From Agelaius tricolor (taxonomy: Eukaryota; Chordata; Aves; Passeriformes; Icteridae): 64,000 nucleotides of DNA. The position numbers were made by a program, and so were the translations under genes. This document shows positions 23,522 through 35,500 of the stretch, piece after piece. Below the pieces are notes generated by a model that searched no databases, was not told the origin of the DNA, and saw only the letters and a program-made list of their open reading frames with translations. Location of the stretch: assembly GCA_023055355.1 (NCBI GenBank), contig JALJCS010000010.1, forward strand, positions 19,049,001 to 19,113,000. The letters run 5' to 3'. Every line of letters starts with the position of its first letter. Positions within the stretch are counted from its first letter, which is position 1.

Positions 23522-26500
23522 TATCCTGATATCCTGAAACAGTGTTAGAACAAATTAAAATAATAATTGCCATAGCATTCACTTTTGAGGACGTTTCATG
23601 CTCCATCTCAGTTAAATGGCTGTAAGATACATAATTTTGTCTTGTGACCATCAGGTGGCAGCAATGATCAGATGCACCCTTATTAGCAGGGAGCCAAGCA
23701 TTGTAACACAGCAGGCAGATGCAGAGGCTTTTTAGGAAGCTACTGGCTCCATTCCCTGGTAATAGGTTCTCATGTTCCCCTGGGTCACCTTTTTGCTGCT
23801 GGTATTTCCATCAAACCATTTAATACCCTTCACAATCCTGCCAGTTTAAACCCCAGTGGAGTTCAGGCTTTCCTAATGTCTCCCACTTTCCACACACTTC
23901 TTTTAGTCATGTATCTCAGTCAGGTGTTCCCACTGCTATGCCTGCCTATTTCCTTGCATATCAGAATGGGTCATTCTTGAGCCTTGAGAAAATGGCCCTT
24001 GAGACTGATCACCTGTCTCAAGCTGCTTTGCTCTTGGGGTCGTGGTTTTGTTCCTCATGCAATCACATGTCAAATTCTGCTTGTGACAGCCTTGGGACAC
24101 AGTTCCATAGCTTCTTTGAGGGCAGTAGCCGCTTTCTAGAGGCTCAGCTATTGTATTTTTAAGTGGGAGTTGAGATGATGAAGCCAGAGTTTAAGCAGGA
24201 AAATGTTCTATTTTATGTATGAGGTCATGTTTCAGGTTAAGTCTGAGCTTTGATAAACTGTGTGACACCATTTCTCCTTAATCAAGGTTGCCTATTCCCT
24301 AAACCAGTCTAAACACTAGTTGTTAGTCCACAATACTAATAACTATTATATAGTGGTTACTTTTGTAACCATTGTCTAGTACTACCAGTCTCTCCAATTA
24401 AATTCCAGATCTCGTAGGTTTCATATATCCTACCCAAAACCAGATGGGATGAACCTGAGGTTGGACAAAATTGCAATAATTCTCTTCTGATGAGAGGCAG
24501 GTCTACTTTATATCTTTATTATTCAGTATGCTTTAATTATGACAGGGGAATGCTTTTTACACCTGTAATATTCTTATGAACATCCTCAGACCATTTCCAA
24601 AGTCTGTGTGAGGGTTGTTTCTGATTTTTTTTTTGCCAGATCCAGACTGTTACTGACAATCATGGGAACAGGGATGGTGCAAGGGAGCTACTGAGCAGAA
24701 TAGTCCAAAAGAAAGACTGGTTCTCTTCTTTTTTGATTGCTCTCCGTGAAACCCAACATGAAGACCTTGCAGATGATTTAAGTGGAAATACAGGAGGTAA
24801 TCATCTTATTTCACTGGTACAGATGTGTGGATTTTTAATATCTCTTCTTTTTTTTTTTTTCTTCTTTTTTTCTTTTTTTTTGTACTGTTACTTAAGAAGC
24901 AATGCAGGATTCCCACCATATTATTTTATTGAGACACTGGGATTAATGCTTTTGATTTTCCAGGGATTTCAAAATCAAGTTATGTAGCATTTAAATATTG
25001 AAAATCCTTATTTAGCAATATGAGAATTACAACAGTATGGATTTAGTTACAATTAAACTGAACCTTACTTTTAAAACCCATTGGTTTTCAGTGTGATTTT
25101 TATAATCATTCATAAAACCTACTCTGAAAATTAATTTGAACAAACAAAACAGACTATACCTCAATTTCTTCTTCAATAAAAGTGTTTCCTTTACAGAACA
25201 GTTTACAAATATTTTTGGCATTTTAAGGTACTTTGCATACTTTAAGACATTCAAAAGTCTCAAAACATTATAAAATTTACTAAAATTAATGCAATAAACT
25301 AGTAATGTGGCTACTCCTTTTCATTCCTGTGTAATGTTTATAATACTGTAAAGTTATCCCAGTGCTCCCCTGTATTCTTAAATATGAACAAGGAAGCAGC
25401 CCCCAAATAATTTATCCCTTATTTTTGGTCCCCATATGTTTTATAAAATTTTAGTGACTAAATTAGTTTAACAGATTCCCATTTAGCAGCTTCAGCCTGC
25501 TCCCGTGAGAAGCTCACCAGAGCTGTCTCTGTGCTTTTAGTTGCTGCACATGGGTCAGAGCATTAAGATTGAGGTAAGAGGGGCATGTAATTGTCTCTTC
25601 CAGCTTTGGGCAGGAATCAGACAGTGTTCTCCCAGACACACACAGGCAGCTGTGAGATTGAGGATGCAGTTCAAAGATGGTTGAGTGTTGCAGTCTGCAG
25701 GACAAGACCAACCAAGTCAGAGCCTCAGAAGATCATTTTGAGTGGAACTCGCGTGCTGGGAATAGCTCAGCAGCTGTTGTGATCCTGATTTTCATTCTGT
25801 ATTGCAACTGCGTGAGGTTTAAATTATTGTTTTCACTACTTTCGCCGTCAGTAAGGTAAACAAAGTAACAAATATATAAATTATTAATATTATTTTCTTT
25901 TTTTTTCAATTCTTTTCACATTTTGCATTTCTGAATTTTTAGTATAGTGCAGACTATATAGGGTAAAACTGAAGTTTAATCCAGTTGTTTGATGGACTAC
26001 TGAATGAATACATTTATTCCACAATTTCTTTGTAATCTTGGGTGATGTAGGCCCCAAAACAAACTGTACAGGCTGATGTATAAAGCATGAATGGTGTTGC
26101 TCTTACCAGAGGATAAGTTAATTTTCCATGTACACAGTCCTGTATGTGGGTAGATATGTAAAGTGTATGGTTGCAGGAGCATGCCCTGACATAAGGTCGT
26201 AGAGAGGAAACAGCTTCATTGGGCATTGTGGATGAAGAACACTGCTGCTACATTTTGTCATTGCAGCTTGACCCCCTGTGATTTCTCACAGTAAGATATG
26301 TTGTTATTAGCAAACACCTACGCACAGAAATTGAGAACTTCATAAAAATAAATCTATTAACCTCTTTAAGTTTAGTTTCTAATTGTAAATTAGTAAATTC
26401 TTAGTAAATATTTATATAAAGGTCAAAATTCCAGACTATAACATTTGAGTCAAGACCAAGACCATATGTTATACTGTTATGTGCCTGATAAATACAGGTT

Positions 26501-29500
26501 AGTTCTGTGTTTTCTAGGCTCCACACTAAAAGAAATGAAATGTTTTGTAGAACTGCCTTAGAATTTCTCTATATTTTCTGGGAACAGAGAATAAACAAAG
26601 TGGGATGGAGCAGACTACGAATGAAGAAACAGAAGTTACAAGCCAACCAGGATACGTCATACAGGAGAATTCGAAACAGGAAGAAAATGTGGATGATAGT
26701 TTCAGCAGTGAGAGCAGTCTGTTGGAAACATCCATAGAAAAGAATTCTGTGATGACAGGTTTGTCCACTGACTGGTATTTTGATCTGGTACCTGTGTGAA
26801 TAAATGAGTAGCTTTGAAATATATTTAATACTTTTGATAAAAATATTAATATTATTAGGTTATATTTTATTTCACACCTGTCCATAATAGGCTTATACTA
26901 CCCAATGACAACATTAGGTTAACATTATCAACTCCATACAGTGTCGACTAAGTTTAAGATAAGAGTGTTTTTATGCCACAAAAACTGCAGCTGTAAAGTA
27001 CTTCTTTCTAGAAGGCTGGAAATGCTATATTGAAAAGCATTTTTGTTTTGAGAACTCCTTCAGTGTTGTCCAGCAAGTAATTTCTTCTGTTCATTTTAAG
27101 GTTTTTTAACTTACAGAATATCAGACAACCTTTCTCATGTCACATACACACTCAGAAATACATTTTTAGTAAAAACGTTTAGGAATGGCTGTGGCCTTTG
27201 TTCATTTAGACCACTCTTAAAAACATGCCTTGGGAGTTGATTATGAGTGACAGCAATTACAGCAACAATGCCCAAACACAGCTGCGAACCAGTGATTCAA
27301 ACATGCGCTGCATGATTGAGGAACCATGTGTGTTGCAGGCTCTCATGGAGCTCAAACAATAGTTACAGCTAAGGTGAATCCTGCCTGAAATTATACCAGT
27401 GGGCTTTCTCAGCCAAAGGACTAAGACAGCTAAGGCTGCTCTCTTTTTATCAAACATGGATAATTTTTTTTAAATATCTCTGAAAAACTGCAGCCTTTCA
27501 ATGTGCAACAGTAGTAGCTTATTTCTCCTTTTGCATATTAACAGGATATCTCACTGCTTTGTAGCAAGTAGAGCAAAATTATCAACTTGGTTTTCCTGGG
27601 TTAGAACATAATTTGTCAGTATAAAGAAGAGGTGCCAAATATTTAATGATAATTCAAAGTAGATGAGACTGGATTATTTTTTCTGGATAAAGCTAAGGCT
27701 CTTATTGGGCCTACTAAGAGTAGGTTTTCATTGCTGTTAGCCTTGATCTTTTACTTGCCTCTTGTTGGGTTGTGAATTAGAGAAAATGAGACCTATCAGT
27801 TATTAACTAGTGTGCCACAAGCTAATTGTGGATAAAAAACTATGGTCTCAGCACAGAACTGAAATTATTAGAGTGGGTATTAGCAGTTTGGGCACTTGAG
27901 CAGATCTGTGCAGTGAAATGGCTAAGGGGATACAGAGTATATGTATTTCATCAGTTTGGTTCAGATTGACTTCAGTCTCATGTAGACTGTGTGCCTGCAA
28001 GTAATTAGAACAAATCTCATTTGGTTTCAGCTGACAGTTCATTTCTTCTGATCTACACCAGCTCTGCTATGAACCAAAGTAGTGTAAGTGCAGACAATGG
28101 ATGGATTCACTGAAAATACGCAGTTCCGAGATGAACCAAAGCAGCAGTGTAGATGCAGGGTAACAAGGGCTGCCAGGAGGCAGTGCTGCTTGGAGATTTC
28201 TGCAGAGGAACTGCCTCACATTCAGCCATCCTCGAGTGCAGTAACCTTTGATATCAGTGCACTTGTACACTCAGACTTAACAGCACTCTGGTCTTTTTTC
28301 ATTTCCTATTTCCATCCTTTCTAATGATTTCATAAGACAGTAATTTTAGACCAGGAAGATTAAAATATAAATGGAACCCAGATTCTACTTCCAAGTGAGC
28401 TGGGAACCCACCTAGTTTGTAATTTGATGCTATCAAGTGTTGTCAGTTTTGCAGTACACTCCCACAATTCCTTTATGTCTTGAAAAGGACATATTTCAAG
28501 AAGAAAGAAGCTTTTCAGGTAATTTGAAATTACTGCCATTTGCATTGTATCTGGAGCATCCTCTGACCCTTTTTAGTTAGGTAGACAAAACAGAGACAGT
28601 CAGAAGGTATGAGAGCAGTAAGGCCATAAAAACAAGTAGAAATAGATCATTTAGCCTAAGAGATAACTAGAGAAAAATTGAGCATGCAAAAACACAGATG
28701 AGAAACTTCACACACAAAATTACACAAAAGCAAGTAAATTCTATAGGTTAACACGGATTAAGTTGCTGCAGTTACCTATATAAACACCAATTTAAATAAT
28801 AGCAGCTCTCTTTTTCAAGGCTTGCTTGTCGTTGCATTCCATTCCATTGTCTCTCTACTTATTTAGTACTCAGTGTAAAGTGAAAATCTTCCTGTGAAAT
28901 TCCACATTACAATGTGCAAGCAGGACTCTAAGGGAAGATTAGCAGAAGTGGTAAAAACAGCTGTTAGGATAATAACTCTTTTATTTTCATTGTTTTGAAA
29001 ATGCTTACTGCTTTGGCTTTTTTAAAATTTATTTTCTTTTAACATAATTCAAGTAAGTTGCAGTTGAAAAAGGAGAACGTTGTTCTATTCACCTTTCTTT
29101 GGAAGATGAGTATTTTGCATTTCACATCATCACTGATGTTTTCTGTTTGAGAGATTGTTGTATAATGTATGCTGTACACTGTAATTAAGATAATTGTGTG
29201 CAAAACACTTTATGGATTCATATTCTCATGACTTTCAGAAGGTCAGTTTAGATGGGAGATCATATGGAATAGATACACAGAATTTTAATTTTGTCCTCAC
29301 TTTCCTATTTTATGTGGATTCCTGGATAGCAAAAGGAAGAGATAGCAGTGTCATCTTCATAGCTGGGAGTTCCTACTAATGCTACTAATTAGTTTGTCAT
29401 AGGTCTTTGAACATGGCTTGTAACTGGTGAGGTTTTCTTCTTTTTTGTGCCTTTCTGTTGATTGCATTCATTTGTTAGAAAACATACTAATACCTGATTC

Positions 29501-32500
29501 CTAGTGGTAGCTAAGATAGCTTCATAACTTTACTGAATGCAGACTAGGTTCACCAACACTTCACTCACTACCTCACTCACCAACACTTTATAATGTATAT
29601 TTCAGGCATTCCTTTCTAGGACACCCTAGCTTCCATTCAGTGCTAAATTCTCATTCACAGAATCTATTTTGCCTTATGAATAATTTTTGGGGGACAGTAA
29701 GTTGCAAAAAATATGTATATTAGGATACAGGATATCCTATATTATAATAGGATGTTCACTGGAAAGACCTTGATGGAAACACAAGCTCACTAGCTAATTA
29801 AGCAAAACATTGGTCAAGACTATTATTGTGACTGACTCCGTCTGCACGCTGTGGGCTCAGCTGCAGAGTGCTGTCGGCAGGCTGACAGCTCAGGGTGATG
29901 CTGTTCGCGGCAGGTTTCTGGGTTTGCTAGAAGTTTAGGGAAGAGCTGGGTTTTCTAGAAGTTTAGGGAAGAGCTGGGTGTGCTAGAAGTTCAGGGAAGA
30001 GCTGGGTTTGCTAGAAGTTCAGGGAAGAGCTGGGTTTGCTAGAAGTTCGGGGAAGAGCTGGGTTTGCTAGAAGCTCAGGGAAGAGCTGGGTTTGCTAGAA
30101 GTTCGGGGAGGAGCTGGGTTTGCTAGAAGCTCAGGGACGAGCTGGGTTTGCTAGAAGCTCAGGGAGGAGCTGGGTTTGCTGGAATTTCGGGGAAGTGCGG
30201 CTTTCGGCGTGGGGCTGGCGGCCCGGACGGGCGCGTGTGAGGCGTGCCCGGCCCGGCAGAGGGCGAGCGGAGCGCGGGCATCGCCGAGCGGAGCCGCCGC
30301 TGCTGCTCCGCGCCATTCCATGGCCCCATCGCTGCTTGCAATTAGTCGGAAACTACGCTTCGCTCTTTTCATGTAATACCAAGAAACTTAAAAAAAAAAA
30401 AAAATCACAGTTCTGGTTTTGTTTTTGTTCTGCTACAGGTGTAGCTCTCATGGCTTGCAGCGAGTAAAAGAGAAAGTTCAGTTTGCCAGCAACTTTTTTT
30501 TTTTTTTTTTTTTTGGCTTTTCACCTTTCTGGAAAGATACAGTAAAATAGGACTAAAGGGGATTATGCAGGTGATGATGTCTGGAACCCCTGGTTTTAGG
30601 CAATAAATCATGACCAATAGTGCCTTACCTCTGCCATTATTTGGATATTAATCTTCCACTCCATATTTTCTTCCACAAGAAAATGAATTATATTGTTCAT
30701 TTTTTTAATCTCTACCAAAAATAGAGAAGGTTTAGATCTCAGCCCTCCCCGCCTGACATTCATCTAACCTACTTTAACAACTTAGGGGGAGAGCAAACAA
30801 TATGCATTTGCCATTAATATTTGTACAGCAAATATATTATGATACATTTCTTTGTGTTTTTCATTTAGAGTCAGATGTCTCCATAGGAGATGAAAGTGTC
30901 AGTAACTTGAATGGAAGCCTGGAACAGAGCTGCACAACCAGTGATTCAGGTACGTTTCCCTTCTGTTATTATTTACTAATTGCAAAGTAAGCTCCGGGGG
31001 AAGTATTCTGTGAGTGGGCTAAAATGAAACTCAGTGAAGGGCTTCCTTTCACTCTAAACTCTAGTTCACCATATTTAGATGCCAGTTTGTTCAAATTAAT
31101 TTACTTTGTTGGAAAACAGATGCCATTTTGGGCATTTTAGGTCCAGACCATCTGGTAATGGTCTGGACCTAAGTCCTAGCCCCAGCACAGTCAATTTACT
31201 GAGATCATCTGAGCAGGGCTCTAGACATCATCATTGTATGAACTGGTCAGTGAGGCAGAATGATGAAATCACATAGGCTGAAGGGACTAGAAGTCACCCA
31301 GTGCAGTCACCTGGACAGATATTCGTGATGCTGCCACACAGACGTGTTTCTTTTGCTCTCAGAGAGGAGCTAGATTGTGCCTGGCCCCTACATAGGGTGA
31401 GTGGGAATAGGAATGTTTTGGAGGCAGTGAAGGTGAGCAGAAGCATCTCTTGGGTACCTGCAGAACAATAATGAAGGTCCACTTTGGGCCCAAGTACTTT
31501 AGTAGCCCAATTTGTAAAAGCAACCTGAGCAGTGGGGGTTGCTATCTGAGGATCTTTGTGAACCTCACATTTAAACACATGTGCATGTTCTAAATACAGT
31601 TTTAAACTAGATATTGGACTGTGTTTAAATGACACTTAGCAGAAAGTATTATCTTGCTATGTATGAAGTCTGAGTGAAACTATACATTGCTGTTGTAAAA
31701 GACATCCCAGTACTTTTTTTCCTTTTTTTTTTTCCAAACCTCAGGCAAAGCAAACTGGGAGGTGTCCACCATGGTGATCAGCCTGTTTACTTATACAGAA
31801 TTCAAGAACTACTTTTTGGAATCTAGCCTTTATAACATTTGTGCTGGGACTATGTCTTGTACAAGGGCTAGAAAAAATTCTGAATGCCTTTCAAGCCAGC
31901 TGGGCCTAATAAACCTAGTATTACATCAGTAAGGTCACTGTAAATGTTATATTTCCTATACCTGCAAAGTGTTTGTTATAAACACTTTTTAAATACTTTG
32001 AAGCTTTAAAGTATTAAAATCCACATATTTTGTAAGCATACAGAAAGTTCAGGATAGCTCATATCTAAATTGCTACACTGCAGCTAAGATTTTGGCCTGT
32101 GTGTTGCTAACTCCAAAGAATTCACTTTGAACTTCTTTAGCAACTGAGAAAATTCATCAGTCACATTGTATTTCTTGGCTCACTCTGTCACATGAAATGT
32201 CTGGGCATGGGAACTTCTCTGTCCTGTGGACAGACAGACACACTGTATCAGTCACTCAGGCTGAGCCAGGCTCATGACATTTGGCAGCACGTATGTATGG
32301 CCTCATCCTTTAAGATTCCTGAAGTACCTCTTAATAAGCAAATTGGGCATTTGCTGTGTCAAGTAATCCAGAAAAAAAACCCAAACACTGCAGTTTTGTG
32401 AAGAATGGAGAACAGATTTTTTCAGTGTTTACTTGCTATATGTTCTATATTCATGTGGTTTTTAAAAACAAGTAGTTTAAAAGTTTTCTAAAACATCCAT

Positions 32501-35500
32501 GCTTTTTAATCATGTCTAGTAAACTCAGAGCAATAATGAGAAAAAATTTCTAAGAAGATGTAGATGCATTATTAATGGATTTTGTAATTTGAAATGTTAC
32601 AGTAAGGCTGTTGTATTAACAAAGATGTTCGGATGGTTTCATTACACACTGACATTATTTGGATTTTAATGCAAAGAATCATGTGGATTCAGCTGCATTT
32701 TTATGTGCAAGGTTCATTTCACGTTTTATAAAATTGTGTAGTTAGGACAATAGAATAATTACCATGTTTCTTTTAGCCCAGAGCAGCAATTCACATGAGC
32801 TTTGTATGAGGGCAGACAACTTCCCTAATGCTACACTGTGCTTGATGAAAAATCTTTAAGTATTTAATTTTTTAATCTGTGAAAAGATTCCTGTATTAGC
32901 CTTTATCTAAACAAGGGCTGAAGAAGCTAGGAGAGAGCTAAGTTAAATATTTTTCAGGCCTGGACTGTTAATTGAGGATTTTAAGGAACTGAAATTTAAC
33001 CAAACAGATGGGTGATAAAGTGCTAGTTTCAATATGATTGAGCTATTGAATTTACCCAACCAGAAAGCAAACAAATGTTCTTCCTCAAAAGAGAGTAGTA
33101 GAGTCAGATAAGTAACAGCACCTACTCTCTGGTGCAGATGTCCCTGTGTCCAGGTAGCACTGCACTCACACTAAAAGGCAAAACAAGCAAAAAACACTTT
33201 AGAATGGCATTCAGATGTTTCCATCAACAGTGTTTTATCAAGCTTCATTACTTTTTGTTAGCTTAATTTTATTTAATGGAATCAGGAATACTAGAAAATA
33301 TACTTACTTTGTGTGTAATGTATCAGTGATAATAAAATCCTCATGATTCTGCATTGAATGATATCATCAGGAAACAAAACTAGGGTTTTTCTCCCTTAGT
33401 TTTAATCTAGTAGAATGAATTTGCATTTTCTTCACTGAGGGCAGTTAATACTTGAAGAGTGATCTAAACTTATTTGTAGCAAAAAAAAAAACCCATGAAA
33501 GGTCAATTTAAATAAATCCTTCTGATATTAAGATACATATATATAAGTTCTGACTCCCTAAATATATGTAAATTCAAGAGATTTGATATGCTTTTCTTAC
33601 TGCTCAAAATAATTCAGCAGTATTTTTTTTTCACTTTTACATTTAGAACATTCTTTGTTTCTTCTACAAGCCATAGATCTAAACTCTGCCATTGCATTTC
33701 CAATAAGAGATGGAAGGCTTTGGCCTTAGGTGGCAGATGTATATGGCTTTTTAATGAATCTCCAATTGCATTATGTATGTGTCAGGCTAAGAAGCAACAC
33801 AATCTACCATGAGTGGGTGTGACACATTCTACAGTTAGCTCCATCTTGTATGGGCAATTGAATTTTCTTATCTATTTGGTCTCTATACTTTATAACTCCC
33901 TTGATCATTTTTAAGTGTTCCATATCTATTTTTCTTTCTATGGCTCCATTTTTCATTCTCTGGGAAGTATTTATAAAGGTAACTCCCTTGTAACCAAATA
34001 AATTTCAGTATTTATAAAGGAGAACATCACAGAAGCTTGGCTAGGTTATAAATACCACAGCTCCAAACACAACCTTTGTTGGTCCCAGTGCTACTGAACT
34101 GTATCATTTGAATTTATACCTAATAGCAGTCATTACAACATAGATGGGTGAAACTGTACTGTGGCTTATTCCACTTGCCCTGAGCGCTGACTGGGTGGAA
34201 GCAGTTCTGATCCAGAGTGGCACAGGTCCTCAGAGCAACATTGTCTATGCTAGTGTGCTGTTTCTATTCATAAGATGCTTCTGAGTGAATTAATATTTTT
34301 CCCTTTGACATTTTTTCACTCTTCTAATACATGTTCTGTGCCTCCTGTTTGAAACTTATATTTCATTGTACCCTTAGATGAAGATGAAGTGGAGAAGAGA
34401 GCCTCACCTGAGCCAGATCTGACCCTGAGAGATTACCAGATGGAAGTTGCAAAGCCAGCATTGAATGGGGAGAATATTATCATATGTCTCCCTACAGGCA
34501 GTGGTAAAACCAGAGTGGCTGTTTACATTACCAAAGATCACTTGGATAAGAAGAAAAGAGCATCAGAGCCTGGAAAAGTCATAGTACTTGTTAATAAGGT
34601 AAGTTGGTCCATTTTTTAAAGAACAATATTTTTCAAACATCATGCATTGTTAATACAAACATTGTAAATATAAAGACAACGTTGAATATAAAGACAATTC
34701 TCAGCTTCTCCAGGTATATTGTGTTTTAAAGACATACAGATCTGGACTATCATCTCCATTGCACCATCAGCCTTGTGCAAGCACAAATTACGTTAGTGTC
34801 CCCCAGTGTAAGTGCAAATTTAGATGTGCTGTAATAACCACATTATTGGGAAAAGTACAATTTCATTTTGTAATGAATTTTGAAAAATAAAAGTATTTTT
34901 CACATTCTGAGTTTCAATTTATTAATGAAGGCACCTGATGAGTCTTACAGTAGTAAAGTAATGTATTGTCAGATTTTCTGATAGTTGTTTTAATTTTTTC
35001 AGTTAAATTTAGCACATATAAATTAATCTTCTATTGTAATATTAAAATATAGAAATACATTAAAGAATTTTACTGAAATTATAAACAATATCCATATTCT
35101 CTTATAAGATAAATGTGAAAGCACTTTATAAGCTCAGTTAAATAGCCGGAGCATGGATGGTTTGTTCATTCCTTCAAAGGCTCAGTTAAGCCAAAGTTCT
35201 TGGGACAAAAAGGTTTCACAGGAGAAGTTGCAGGGGGAAATTGGTTTGGGGATTTTTGCTGCCTAATTTTCTTTTGTTCATCTAACAACATTTGTGGCAA
35301 ATGGGCATGTATTTTTAATTCTGTTTTAAACTCTTTGAAAACTTTTGCTCAGGTTCCATTGGTAGAACAGCATTTAAAAAGAGAGTTTGGTCCATTCCTG
35401 AAGCGTTGGTATCAGGTTATTGGCTTAAGTGGTGATTCTCAGCTGAAAATCTCATTTCCTGAAGTTGTCAGAAGAAATGATGTCATCATCAGTACAGCAC

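Larger units (their letters stand above)
26759..30868 (+). other. IFIH1: IFIH1 intron 3, containing a minisatellite and a CpG-rich block
   Basis: A 4.1-kb AT-rich intron. Near its end come a 10-copy 28-bp tandem repeat (29920-30199), a CpG-rich block (30190-30350), an A15 run (30390-30404) and a T21 run (30494-30514). The remainder shows no gene. Confidence 0.8.

Noticed and set aside
29920..30199. A possible CRISPR array (28-bp repeats)
   Set aside because: The repeats are directly adjacent with no unique spacers, and the context is a vertebrate intron. It is a minisatellite.
31270..31320. A CR1-like phrase on the plus strand
   Set aside because: Only about 20 bases resemble the element and the flanks do not continue the match.
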